From assembly GCF_020151015.1 (NCBI RefSeq), contig NZ_CP083746.1, positions 4,307,001 through 4,371,000 on the forward strand: a stretch of DNA of 64,000 nt, in the 5' to 3' direction. This document shows, in pieces, positions 9,843-18,229 of the stretch. The notes below the pieces were generated by a model. The model was not told the origin of the DNA. It worked only from the letters and a program-made list of their open reading frames with translations, and did no database searches. Both the position numbers and the translations under genes were made by a program. Every line of letters starts with the position of its first letter. Within the stretch, counting starts at the first letter, position 1. This DNA comes from Pseudomonas sp. p1(2021b). Lineage in GTDB: Bacteria; Pseudomonadota; Gammaproteobacteria; Pseudomonadales; Pseudomonadaceae.

Positions 9843-10439
9843 ATGACTAACTTCACCCTGAACGCCCAAGCGCGTACTGACCTGGGGAAAGGTGCGAGCC
9901 GCCGCCTGCGTCATTCCGCCAGCATCCCTGCCGTTGTCTACGGTGGCGATAAAGAAGCCCAGTCCCTGACCATCGTGGCCAAGGAAATCGCCAAGCTGTT
10001 CGAAAACGAAGCTGCCTTCAGCCACGTTCTGGAACTGAATGTCGACGGCGCCAAGCAGAACGTCGTGGTCAAGGCCCTGCAGCGTCACCCGGCCAAAGGC
10101 TTCATCATGCACGCCGACTTCGTTCGCGTCGTTGCAGGCCAGAAGCTGACCGCCAAGGTACCGGTTCACTTCATCAACGAAGAAGCCCCGGTCAAGAAAG
10201 GCGGCGAGATCTCCCACGTCGAGTCCGAGATCGAAGTGTCCTGCGAAGCCAAGGACCTGCCTGAGTTCATCGAGGTCGACCTGGCCAACGCTGAAATCGG
10301 CACCATCATCCACCTGTCGGACCTGAAAGCTCCGAAAGGCGTAGAGTTCGTCGCTCTGGCCCACGGTGATGACAAAGCGGTTGCCAACGTCCACGCTCCG
10401 CGCGTTGCCGCTGAAGCTGCTGAAGGCGCTGCCGAGTAA
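9843..10439 (+). CDS. rplY: Large-subunit ribosomal protein bL25 (CTC/TL5 long form)
   Basis: bL25 binds 5S rRNA in the 50S subunit. At 198 residues this is the long, two-domain form (general stress protein CTC type), not the 94-residue E. coli form. The N-terminal 5S-binding beta-barrel spans about 1-95. The C-terminal domain follows from about 96 and ends in an Ala/Glu-rich tail. The ATG at 9843 has a good GGAG 9 bases upstream. It lies after the prs terminator, so it should have its own promoter, probably in the A/T-poor gap near 9785-9830. It is followed by pth, the usual order. Confidence 0.96.
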   Translation: MTNFTLNAQARTDLGKGASRRLRHSASIPAVVYGGDKEAQSLTIVAKEIAKLFENEAAFSHVLELNVDGAKQNVVVKALQRHPAKGFIMHADFVRVVAGQKLTAKVPVHFINEEAPVKKGGEISHVESEIEVSCEAKDLPEFIEVDLANAEIGTIIHLSDLKAPKGVEFVALAHGDDKAVANVHAPRVAAEAAEGAAE

Positions 10440-10518
10440 TCCACTCGCGCGCCGGCGTTGATCGGGTTACAGTGCCGCGCGCACCGTAACCCACCAACTC
10501 CAAGGAAGAGCCCCTGAC

Positions 10519-11103
10519 GTGACCGCCATCCAGTTGATCGTCGGCCTGGGTAACCCCGGCCCCGAATACGAACAGACCCGGCATAACGCAGGGGCTCTTT
10601 TCGTTGAACGCCTTGCCAGTGCCCAGCGCGTTTCGCTGTCCGCTGACAAAAAGTATTTCGGCCTGACGGCTAAGTTCAGCCATCAGGGCAACGATGTTCG
10701 CCTGCTGATCCCCACCACCTACATGAACCGCAGCGGCCAGTCCGTGGCGGCTCTGGCCAATTTCTTCCGCATCAAGCCGGAAGCGATCCTGGTGGCGCAT
10801 GACGAACTCGACCTGCCTCCTGGCATTGCCAAGCTCAAGAAGGGCGGCGGCCATGGTGGGCACAACGGCCTGCGCGACATCATCGCGCAGCTCGGCAACC
10901 AGAACGACTTCCACCGCCTGCGGCTTGGCATCGGCCACCCGGGCGACGCCAAACTGGTCTCCAACTTCGTCCTGGGCCGCGCACCGCGCGCCGAGCAGGA
11001 GAAGCTCGACGCCAGCATCGATTTTGCCCTCGGCGTGATGCCGGACGTCCTCGCCGGCGACTTCGCCAAGGCGATGCGCGAACTGCACAGCCAGAAGGCC
11101 TGA
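10519..11103 (+). CDS. pth: Peptidyl-tRNA hydrolase
   Basis: Pth frees tRNA from peptidyl-tRNA that has dropped off the ribosome. The 194-residue protein starts at a GTG (10519) preceded by AAGGAAGAG. The active-site His is H22 in QTRHNAG. The [11 protein letters not shown] and [11 protein letters not shown] motifs, which bind substrate, are both present. Its position between rplY and ychF is the conserved Pseudomonas order, with ychF 22 bases downstream and probably co-transcribed. Confidence 0.97.
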   Translation: MTAIQLIVGLGNPGPEYEQTRHNAGALFVERLASAQRVSLSADKKYFGLTAKFSHQGNDVRLLIPTTYMNRSGQSVAALANFFRIKPEAILVAHDELDLPPGIAKLKKGGGHGGHNGLRDIIAQLGNQNDFHRLRLGIGHPGDAKLVSNFVLGRAPRAEQEKLDASIDFALGVMPDVLAGDFAKAMRELHSQKA

Positions 11104-11125
11104 TTTCCTAGAGAGGGGAACACCC

Positions 11126-12226
11126 ATGGGTTTCAATTGCGGCATCGTCGGCCTGCCCAACGTCGGCAAGTCCACCCTGTTCAACGCCCTGACCAAGTCC
11201 GGCATCGCGGCGGAGAACTTCCCCTTCTGCACCATCGAGCCGAACAGCGGCATCGTACCGATGCCCGACGCACGCCTGGACGCCCTGGCTGCCATCGTCA
11301 AGCCTGAGCGCGTGCTGCCTACCACCATGGAATTCGTCGACATCGCCGGCCTGGTCGCCGGCGCGTCGAAAGGTGAAGGCCTGGGCAACAAGTTCCTCGC
11401 CAACATCCGCGAGACCGACGCCATCGCCCACGTGGTGCGCTGCTTCGAAGACGAGAACGTGATCCACGTCTCCAACAGCGTCGACCCCAAGCGTGACATC
11501 GAGATCATCGACCTGGAACTGATCTTCGCCGACCTCGACAGCTGCGAGAAGCAACTGCAGAAGGTCGCGCGCAACGCCAAGGGCGGCGACAAGGACGCCC
11601 TGGCACAGAAGGCCCTGCTGGAGCAACTCATCGCCCACTTCACCGACGGCAAGCCGGCGCGCAGCCTGATGAAGAACATGAGCGTCGAAGAGAAGGCCGT
11701 CATCCGCGGCTTCCACCTGCTGACCAGCAAGCCTGTGATGTACATCGCCAACGTTGCCGAAGACGGCTTCGAGAACAACCCGCACCTGGACGTGGTCAAG
11801 GCCATCGCCGAAGAAGAAGGCGCGGTCGTGGTGCCGGTGTGCAACAAGATCGAAGCCGAGATCGCCGAGCTGGAAGAAGGTGAAGAGAAGGATATGTTCC
11901 TCGAGGCCCTGGGCCTGGAAGAGCCTGGCCTGAACCGTGTGATCCGCGCCGGCTACAGCCTGCTCAACCTGCAGACCTACTTCACCGCCGGTGTGAAGGA
12001 AGTCCGCGCCTGGACCGTCCGCGTCGGCGCCACCGCCCCGCAGGCCGCTGCCGTTATCCACACCGACTTCGAAAAAGGCTTCATCCGCGCCGAAGTGGTG
12101 GCCTACGACGACTTCATCCAGTTCAAGGGTGAGAGCGGCGCCAAGGAAGCCGGCAAGTGGCGCCTGGAAGGCAAGGACTACATCGTCAAGGATGGCGATG
12201 TGATGCACTTCCGCTTTAACGTGTGA
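11126..12226 (+). CDS. ychF: Redox-regulated ATPase YchF (Obg family)
   Basis: YchF/OLA1 is an Obg-fold P-loop protein that prefers ATP to GTP. It binds ribosomes and is linked to oxidative-stress responses. The 366-residue protein has the P-loop GLPNVGKS at 9-16, a helical insertion in the middle and a C-terminal TGS domain. The TGS domain includes [13 protein letters not shown], near residue 290. The ATG at 11126 has a strong GAGAGGGGA upstream. It ends the rplY-pth-ychF group and is followed by a perfect terminator. Confidence 0.96.
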   Translation: MGFNCGIVGLPNVGKSTLFNALTKSGIAAENFPFCTIEPNSGIVPMPDARLDALAAIVKPERVLPTTMEFVDIAGLVAGASKGEGLGNKFLANIRETDAIAHVVRCFEDENVIHVSNSVDPKRDIEIIDLELIFADLDSCEKQLQKVARNAKGGDKDALAQKALLEQLIAHFTDGKPARSLMKNMSVEEKAVIRGFHLLTSKPVMYIANVAEDGFENNPHLDVVKAIAEEEGAVVVPVCNKIEAEIAELEEGEEKDMFLEALGLEEPGLNRVIRAGYSLLNLQTYFTAGVKEVRAWTVRVGATAPQAAAVIHTDFEKGFIRAEVVAYDDFIQFKGESGAKEAGKWRLEGKDYIVKDGDVMHFRFNV

Positions 12227-12240
12227 TCGCCACACGATAG

Positions 12241-12278
12241 AAAAAACCCCTTGAGGACAGGCGCCTCAAGGGGTTTTT
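12241..12278 (+). terminator. Rho-independent terminator after ychF
   Basis: A perfect stem AACCCCTTGAGG (12245-12256) pairs with CCTCAAGGGGTT (12264-12275), with a 7-base loop. It is flanked by A-runs and T-runs, so it could act in both directions. It lies 15 bases after the ychF stop. Confidence 0.92.
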
Positions 12279-12293
12279 CTTTTGGCAGACCGC

Positions 12294-12395
12294 CCTTGTA
12301 GGGTTTGTCCCGCGAATCGGACCGGCCTGCCTTCGCAGCAGTATGCCAATGGCAAGGGCTTCGCCCTTGATCGCGGGACAAGCCCGCTCCTACAG
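12294..12395. repeat. Degenerate REP pair, GGGCTTG type
   Basis: The right-hand copy (CGCGGGACAAGCCCGCTCCTACAG, written here in two parts: CGCGGGACAAGCC then CGCTCCTACAG) is intact near 12377-12395. The left-hand copy, CTTGTAGGGTTTGTCCCGCG, has lost bases in its arm. The spacer between is longer and less palindromic than in the other pairs. It lies between convergent ychF and the LysR gene. Confidence 0.7.
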
Positions 12396-13340
12396 TGATT
12401 GCGCTGCCTGCATATTGTTACCCCCTTCGCGCGCCGCCTCCTGCTCGAACGCCTCGACCAGAAAGTCGATCAGCTTGCGCACCGCGGGCATCAGGCCCCG
12501 GCGAGAAGGAAACAGCGCAACGATTTCCCCGAGCCTCGGCGTCCAGCCTTCCAACGCGTGCACCAAGCGGCCAGCAGCCAGGTCGGCGCGCACCAGCTCC
12601 TCCGGCAACAGCGCCACGCCCACACCGCCCAACGCGCCCCGGTGCAGAACCGCCAGGTCATCCGACACCAGGCGAGGCCGGAAGCGAATGGAGGCCACGC
12701 TGCCGTCCGGCCCATCCAGGTCCCAGGTGTATTCCTGCACGTTGGCACCCCAGCCAAGGCTGGGCAGACCGAACAGGTCCGAGGGCAGCAAGGGCTGGTC
12801 CAGGCCGGCCAGCAGCCTTGGCGCTACCACCAGGCACTGCCGGCTCAAGGCCAGCCTGCGCATGATCAGCTCACTGCTCTCCAGGGGACGATGGCGCACG
12901 CTCAGGACCAGGTCGAAGCCTTCGCCGATCACGTCCACCCGCCGGTTATAGCTCTTGACCAGCAGCTCCACCACCGGGCATTCGACCATGAACCGCGCCA
13001 GCATCGGCGCCAGGCGCGAGTCCAGCAACGCGGTGCTGCAGGCCACGCGAACGATGCCGCTGGGCACGGCACGGCTGCGCTCGATGGCATCCTCGGCGGC
13101 AAATGCCCTGTCCATCATCGACACGCAGTGGTGGTAGTACTCCAGGCCCACTTCAGTGACAGCGAACTGCCGGGTCGAACGCTGGATCAGGCGCACGCCC
13201 AGGCGCTCCTCGAGCTTGGCCACGCGCCGGCTCAGGCGTGACTTGGGCAAGCCCAGCACTCTGCCCGCCGGGGCGAAACCACCATGCTCGACGACCTTGC
13301 TGTAGAGGTACAGGTCATTGAGGTCAAACATCATGCTCAT
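12390..13340 (-). CDS. LysR-family regulator at the end of the aaeXAB-like operon
   Basis: This is a 316-residue LysR-type regulator. The N-terminal winged helix-turn-helix spans about 1-65 (FDLNDLYLYSKVVEHGG, then LPKSRLSRRVAKLEERLGVRL). A substrate-binding domain of the AaeR/CrgA subgroup follows. The ATG at 13340 is chosen with GGGTGGG upstream; the frame opens at TTG 13355, and ATG 13334 or 13331 are also possible. It lies 18 bases after the membrane-fusion gene on the same strand, so it is probably co-transcribed with the efflux genes and may autoregulate them. By analogy with AaeR the effector could be an aromatic acid; that is inference. Confidence 0.88.
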   Translation of the reverse strand: MSMMFDLNDLYLYSKVVEHGGFAPAGRVLGLPKSRLSRRVAKLEERLGVRLIQRSTRQFAVTEVGLEYYHHCVSMMDRAFAAEDAIERSRAVPSGIVRVACSTALLDSRLAPMLARFMVECPVVELLVKSYNRRVDVIGEGFDLVLSVRHRPLESSELIMRRLALSRQCLVVAPRLLAGLDQPLLPSDLFGLPSLGWGANVQEYTWDLDGPDGSVASIRFRPRLVSDDLAVLHRGALGGVGVALLPEELVRADLAAGRLVHALEGWTPRLGEIVALFPSRRGLMPAVRKLIDFLVEAFEQEAAREGGNNMQAAQSL

Positions 13341-13358
13341 CGACGGCCCACCCAAACA

Positions 13359-14306
13359 CTATTCAAGGATGGTGACCGTCGCGGTAGTGCCCGCGCGCAG
13401 TGGTGGTGCATCGGCGTCGCGCTCCAGGCGCAGACGCACCGGGATGCGCTGGGCCAGCTTGACCCAGGTGTAGCTCGGGTTGACGTTGGCCAGCAAGCGG
13501 TTGCCCGGCTGGTTCTCCCGGTCGGTGATCGCGTAGGCGATGCTTTCCACCGTGCCTTGCAGCCGCTCGCCGCTCATCAGTTCGATGCGTGCCCGGCTGC
13601 CGACCTTGATCTTCGGCAGCTTGGTTTCCTCGAAGTAACCGCTGACATGGAACGACTCGCTGTCCACCAGGGCCAGCAGCGGCGCGCCGGGTTGGGCGAA
13701 GTCGCCCTGGCGGGTCAGCAGGTTGGTCACATAGCCATTGACCGGGGCACTCACGCGGGTACGTTCGAGGTCCAGGCGCGCCTGCTTGAGGGTGGCTTCG
13801 GCGAGTTGCACGTTAGCCTGCGCCAGGCCCAGATTGGACTGTTCGCGCAGCAGGTCGGCCTGGGCCACGGCCACCTCGGTGCCGGACTTCTCCCATTCTT
13901 CGGCAGAAATCGCCGACATCGATTGCAGCTTGCGGCGCCGTTGTTCCTCGCTGCGCCGCTGCTTGAGCAGCGCTTCGCTGGCGACGATGGCAGCCTGGGA
14001 TTGGCCCAGGGTGGCACGGGCCACCTCGACTGCGCGCTCGGCGTGCAGCACAGCGAGTTCGTAGCGGGCCGGATCGATCTGCAGCAACAGGTCGCCACGG
14101 TGGACGAACTGGTTGTCCTGCACGGGCAGTTCGATGATGCGCCCGGCGACCTCCGCCGACAGCGTCACCACGTCCGCCCGTACCCGCGCATCACGCGTCC
14201 ATGGCGCGCGGGTGTAGTAGTCCCAGGCGAGCCAGACCAGGCCGGCGGCAATCGCCAACACCACCAAGGTCAAGGCCTTGGCCACAACAGGTTTCAACGC
14301 AGGCAT
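13359..14306 (-). CDS. HlyD-family membrane-fusion protein (AaeA-like)
   Basis: This is the periplasmic adaptor of a FUSC-type exporter. The 315-residue protein has one N-terminal membrane helix at about residues 8-26, followed by the first half of a lipoyl domain (DVVTLSAEVAGRI). A coiled-coil hairpin spans about 85-165, with the second lipoyl half and beta-barrel after it. The length matches AaeA (about 310). It lies one base from the AaeX-like gene and 18 bases before the LysR gene. It should connect the inner-membrane FUSC protein to an outer-membrane channel encoded elsewhere, since no TolC-like gene is present nearby. Confidence 0.9.
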   Translation of the reverse strand: MPALKPVVAKALTLVVLAIAAGLVWLAWDYYTRAPWTRDARVRADVVTLSAEVAGRIIELPVQDNQFVHRGDLLLQIDPARYELAVLHAERAVEVARATLGQSQAAIVASEALLKQRRSEEQRRRKLQSMSAISAEEWEKSGTEVAVAQADLLREQSNLGLAQANVQLAEATLKQARLDLERTRVSAPVNGYVTNLLTRQGDFAQPGAPLLALVDSESFHVSGYFEETKLPKIKVGSRARIELMSGERLQGTVESIAYAITDRENQPGNRLLANVNPSYTWVKLAQRIPVRLRLERDADAPPLRAGTTATVTILE

Positions 14307-14307
14307 T

Positions 14308-14514
14308 TCAGACGCTCGCTCCCATCGTCAACACGAGGGCCGCGCAGATCGCGGCATACAGGGCTCCCTGGAACAGCGCCGGGTGCCAGACCCGCGCCAG
14401 CACGCCAAGCCGCCGCAGCGCGGCATCGGCGACCAGGAACAACACCAGGCCCAACAGCAGGGCCTGGGCAATGGGCGGCAGGTAGACACCGCCAAATTCG
14501 AAATCAATGGGCAT
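14308..14514 (-). CDS. DUF1656 small membrane protein (AaeX-like)
   Basis: This 68-residue protein begins MPIDFEFGGVYLPP, the typical DUF1656 start. It has two predicted membrane helices at about 14-34 and 46-66. Its start lies 11 bases inside the end of the FUSC gene, and its stop is next to the HlyD-type gene, so it is clearly part of the exporter. The homologous E. coli AaeX is co-encoded with the p-hydroxybenzoate exporter AaeAB; its exact role is not known. The call rests on size, context and the N-terminal motif. Confidence 0.88.
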   Translation of the reverse strand: MPIDFEFGGVYLPPIAQALLLGLVLFLVADAALRRLGVLARVWHPALFQGALYAAICAALVLTMGASV

Positions 14515-16660
14515 GGGCGCCCTCCTTTTCAGGCAACGACGCAGGCCCTGCCAGGACTGACCGATAGCGCTGCAGCAACTGGCCGGCAACCGAGAGCGCC
14601 ACGCGCAGGATGAACAAACGCCGCAGCGCTTCCCGATCAGCGTCCAGGTGCGCCTCGTGCAACGCATCCAGGGCCAGGCCTATCTGTTCGGCCTCCCGTA
14701 ACAGCCCGTCGATGTCTACCTGGTGTTGCCCGCCGATGACCTCGGCCATCTCTTGCAACACTAGGCCTAAACGAGCCTTCGTGCCCTCCGGCAGCGCTAC
14801 GCTGGTCACGCACTGGGTACGCGCCTGGACCAGGGCAATGGCCAGTGCCGGGCAGACCAGGCTGCAGTCGAACAGCTCCCGCGAGCGCGGGTCGGTGGCG
14901 GCAGGCAGCAGGCCGATCATTGCTGACAGGCGGTCGAGCGTGCGGCTTTCGAAGTCGAACTGGTGGGTCAGCCCGTTGCCCTCGGTCACCTGCCGGTACA
15001 CATCGTCACGGGTCAGGCGGAACAGCCGGGCCATGCGTTTTGCTGCATTGAATGGAAAGACCAGGGCGAACACCACCATCGCCAGCGCCCCGGCGACCAC
15101 GTAGCCGCCAGCGAACTCGAACCATTGGATGGCGCTGTTGTGGTAGGTGCCGACGTTCTGCGGCCCGATCATCAACAGGCTGATCAGGCCGATGCCCATG
15201 CCGATGCCGGCGGTCATCGGGTTGGCCAGGCCAACAGCCGCCAGGTAAAGCAACGGCGCCAGGCACAGGGCGAGCATTTCGAAATCGGTGAAAATCGGCA
15301 GCAGTGCGAACTGGTAGAGGGCCGACAGCACCAACGCCACCAGCAGGCCACGGTTGTAGTTCTGGCTCGCCAGCAAGGGTCGCGGCAGGGTCGCCATCAG
15401 CGAACACATCACACCGATCAGGATCACCCCGGAGCGTGCGCCGTCCCAGGCGGTCTCGACCCACAACCAGCCGGCCAGGAACAAGGCCAGGAATGCCCGC
15501 ACGGCGTTCATGCCGGCCAGGCGAAAATCCAAGTGCAGCGCGCTGACCCGCCCTTGGTCATGGGGGCAACTGGCCGCCCTCCCCTGCTGGATCGCCTCGT
15601 TGAGTTCGATCAGTTCATCGAGCTGCTGCAACAGGCGCGCCTGCTCCCAGCGCAAAGCCCAGGCCAGCGAACGCATGCGCGGCGGCAGCGACTCGTTGAG
15701 AAACTCGGCGCGGTCGGCAGCCTGGTCGAAGCCCTGGTGCAAGCTACGGATCGCCTTGCGCCCACTCGCCGACAAGGCGACGCCATCACGGGCCAATGCG
15801 TCCAGACTGTCCAGTTCGGCCAGGCGCAGCAGCTGGATGTCGGCCGGCAACGGCCCTTGCCAGTGCTGCTTGATCAGTTCGCGTTGCTGGCGCAACACCA
15901 GCAGACGCGACACCAGCAGCACCAGCTGGTTGGCCAGCAACTGCACCAGCCCATCAGCGCTGCGCAGGTGCGGCGCATCGAAATACAGGTGGCGGCGCAG
16001 GCCTTCCAGCGCGCTGATCTCGGCGATCAGCTGCGCCTGGCGTTGACGGAACGCCGCTTCGTCTTCCTCGGTACGGACCACCTCGGCGGCGTGGCGGGCG
16101 ATCAGCTTGACCAAGCTGTCGACCTTGTTGAAATACCCCTGCGCCACCGCCTGGGGGCGAGCGGTCAACAGGCTGACCACGGCCACACAGACCACAGCCA
16201 GCAAGGTTTCGGTCAAGCGGGTGATGGCCAACAGGAAAATGCCGTCCGGCTCCGGGACCGCCAGCATCGCCACCACCACGGCAGTGAAGCCGCTCAGGAC
16301 GAAAGCATGGGAATCGGTGTAGCGCAACAAGGTGCCCCCGGCCGTGCAGAACGCCAGCCAGAGGGACAGGCAGACGATGAAGGGCATCGGTGCCTGGGGG
16401 AACAACGCCATGATCGCCACCGCCACGGCCGCCCCCGCCGCGGTACCCAGTACCTGGGCGAAGCTGCGCTTGAGGGTCATGCCGGCCAGCGGCAGGCTGA
16501 TGATGATCACGGTCATCAGCGCCCACTTCGGTTGTTCCAGATCGAAGATGAACGCCAAATATAGGCACAGGAGACCCGCGACGATGGTGCGCAGTGCGAA
16601 TAACAGCACCCCGCGCCCAGGGTTCAAGGCCAGCTTGAAGTAGGAAATCAGTGGACCCAT
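14504..16660 (-). CDS. FUSC-family inner-membrane exporter (AaeB-like)
   Basis: This 718-residue protein belongs to the fusaric-acid-resistance/AaeB family, which exports aromatic acids and related toxic compounds. It shows a first cluster of membrane helices at about 15-175, a long cytoplasmic helical segment at about 176-370 and a second helix cluster at about 375-530. A soluble C-terminal part follows. The two-cluster layout is diagnostic of FUSC proteins. It starts 59 bases after the ycaC stop and overlaps the AaeX-like gene by 11 bases. The substrate cannot be read from the sequence. Confidence 0.9.
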   Translation of the reverse strand: MGPLISYFKLALNPGRGVLLFALRTIVAGLLCLYLAFIFDLEQPKWALMTVIIISLPLAGMTLKRSFAQVLGTAAGAAVAVAIMALFPQAPMPFIVCLSLWLAFCTAGGTLLRYTDSHAFVLSGFTAVVVAMLAVPEPDGIFLLAITRLTETLLAVVCVAVVSLLTARPQAVAQGYFNKVDSLVKLIARHAAEVVRTEEDEAAFRQRQAQLIAEISALEGLRRHLYFDAPHLRSADGLVQLLANQLVLLVSRLLVLRQQRELIKQHWQGPLPADIQLLRLAELDSLDALARDGVALSASGRKAIRSLHQGFDQAADRAEFLNESLPPRMRSLAWALRWEQARLLQQLDELIELNEAIQQGRAASCPHDQGRVSALHLDFRLAGMNAVRAFLALFLAGWLWVETAWDGARSGVILIGVMCSLMATLPRPLLASQNYNRGLLVALVLSALYQFALLPIFTDFEMLALCLAPLLYLAAVGLANPMTAGIGMGIGLISLLMIGPQNVGTYHNSAIQWFEFAGGYVVAGALAMVVFALVFPFNAAKRMARLFRLTRDDVYRQVTEGNGLTHQFDFESRTLDRLSAMIGLLPAATDPRSRELFDCSLVCPALAIALVQARTQCVTSVALPEGTKARLGLVLQEMAEVIGGQHQVDIDGLLREAEQIGLALDALHEAHLDADREALRRLFILRVALSVAGQLLQRYRSVLAGPASLPEKEGAHAH

Positions 16661-16719
16661 CCGGTACCTCGAAACACGGATGGAGAGCCATGCGCCACGC
16701 CATGGCTCCCCAAACCGGG

Positions 16720-17340
16720 TTACTTCGTCAGCAGGCTGTAGCTGGTCATCAGGTTACGGTAGTCCGGAATGTGGTTGGAGAACAGCGTGCCCAGGCCCTC
16801 GATGTCGTTGCGCCAGTCGCGGTGCAGCTCGCAGGCCACGCCGAACCAAGTCATCAGCTGCGCACCGGCAGCTTCCATGCGGCGCCAGGCCGAGTCGCGG
16901 GTCAGTTCGTTGAAGGTGCCCGATGCATCGGTCACCACGAACACATCGAAACCTTCTTCCAGGGCCGACAGGGCCGGGAAGGCCACGCACACTTCGGTCA
17001 CTACACCAGCGATGATCAGTTGCTTCTTGCCGGTGGCCTTGACCGCCTTGACGAAGTCTTCGTTGTCCCAGGCATTGATGTTGCCTGGGCGTGCGATGTA
17101 CGGCGCGTCAGGGAACTGCTCCTTGAGCTCGGGCACCAGCGGGCCGTTGGGGCCGTTTTCGAAGCTGGTGGTGAGGATGGTCGGCAGCTTGAAGTACTTG
17201 GCGAGGTCCGACAGGGCCAGCACGTTGTTCTTGAAACGGTCGGGCTCGATGTCCCGTACCAGGGAGAGCAGGCCAGTCTGGTGGTCGACCAGCAGAACAG
17301 CGGCGTTGTTCTTGTCCAGACGCTTGTATTGGAAGGCCAT
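16720..17340 (-). CDS. ycaC: Isochorismatase-family cysteine hydrolase YcaC
   Basis: The 206-residue protein matches, as I recall it, E. coli YcaC over nearly its full length. YcaC is an octameric cysteine hydrolase of the isochorismatase fold with no settled physiological substrate. Asp19 (LLVDHQ) and Cys118 (GVVTEVCVAFPAL) are the expected catalytic residues. The conserved end HIPDYRNLMTSY is present. Residue 84, where many family members have Lys, is Arg here. The ATG at 17340 has AAGGAGAAAC upstream. It is the first gene of the strand run leading into the AaeB/X/A-like exporter, which suggests a shared inducer or linked detoxification. Confidence 0.9.
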   Translation of the reverse strand: MAFQYKRLDKNNAAVLLVDHQTGLLSLVRDIEPDRFKNNVLALSDLAKYFKLPTILTTSFENGPNGPLVPELKEQFPDAPYIARPGNINAWDNEDFVKAVKATGKKQLIIAGVVTEVCVAFPALSALEEGFDVFVVTDASGTFNELTRDSAWRRMEAAGAQLMTWFGVACELHRDWRNDIEGLGTLFSNHIPDYRNLMTSYSLLTK

Positions 17341-17752
17341 GATGTTTCTCCTTGCTTGGTGGGTAGGTAACTCAGCTCGTTCGGAGTCCAGTCGCTCGTG
17401 GCGGGTGGCCACGGCCTGGGCGTTCATGTAAATGCGGGCGTGGGACTGTCAGCGTAGGCAACGTCTGCCGAACCAGGCGACCGTTAGTCGCCGAAGGCCG
17501 CGCTTGACGGCTGCCTGCAAAAATACAGGCACAACGTTAGTTCGATGAACGGCGCGTCGGTAGAGGCCGAATTCGAACCTCTGCGTTCCATTTCGTGAAC
17601 GCTGTTACGGGACGCCCGCCCTACAAGAATGCGTGCGGCCATGAAATTGGTTCACAAATTCCTGAACTGATTATTTATCCCCAGCGATTTTTCCCCCCGC
17701 CAACCCTCACCAGAATCGCTTCAACAATCACAATAACCGTGAGGCCACTCCC
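17341..17752. other. 412-base intergenic region between ycaC and the NTF2-like gene
   Basis: No gene is seen here. It must hold the divergent promoters of ycaC and the NTF2/permease/ALDH genes. It contains small dyads that could be operators: GTTC-GAT-GAAC at 17540-17550 and GTTCA-N8-TGAAC at 17650-17667, the second in a locally A/T-rich stretch about 85 bases before the NTF2-like start. No riboswitch fold was recognised. Confidence 0.5.
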
Positions 17753-18142
17753 GTGGACCAGACCCTCCAGGTGCGCCAGGCCGCCGCCGATCTCGTCGAT
17801 GCCTTCGCCAGCAACGACACCGCCTGCTACTTCGCCTGCTTCAGCGAAGACGCCACCTTCCTCTTCCATACCTTGGCGCAACCGCTGCTCTCACGCCGTG
17901 CCTATGAAACGCTGTGGGCACAATGGCAGGCCGAAGGCTTCGCCGTGCTGGGCTGCCAGTCCAGCAACGTCCAGGTGAGCCTGCAAGGTGAGGTGGCGAT
18001 CTTCATGCACGACGTGGCCACGCACATTCGCATCGCGGGCCAGGAGCACCGGCTGGCCGAGCGCGAGACCATCGTCTTCAAGCGCCAGGGCGGACGTTGG
18101 CTGGCTTGTCACGAACACCTGTCGGTCGCCTCCGACATCTGA
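17753..18142 (+). CDS. NTF2-like / SnoaL-type small protein
   Basis: This 129-residue protein starts at a GTG with CCGTGAGGCC upstream. The pattern is that of the NTF2-like (DUF4440/SnoaL) cone fold: an N-terminal helix (VRQAAADLVDAFASNDTACYFACFSEDATFLFH) and later strands ending ERETIVFKRQGGRWLACHEHLS. Such domains act as small hydrolases, isomerases or ligand-binding partners. No catalytic residues can be assigned. It lies 87 bases before the NCS1 permease gene and is probably co-transcribed with it and the aldehyde dehydrogenase gene. A role in handling the imported compound is an inference. Confidence 0.75.
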   Translation: MDQTLQVRQAAADLVDAFASNDTACYFACFSEDATFLFHTLAQPLLSRRAYETLWAQWQAEGFAVLGCQSSNVQVSLQGEVAIFMHDVATHIRIAGQEHRLAERETIVFKRQGGRWLACHEHLSVASDI

Positions 18143-18229
18143 TGTTTCGCGGCCCTGCCGCACTGCCAACGCACCACAAGAAAGTCCGCGCACCGCGCCG
18201 ACTCACAACAACCGCGCTGGAGCCTTGCC

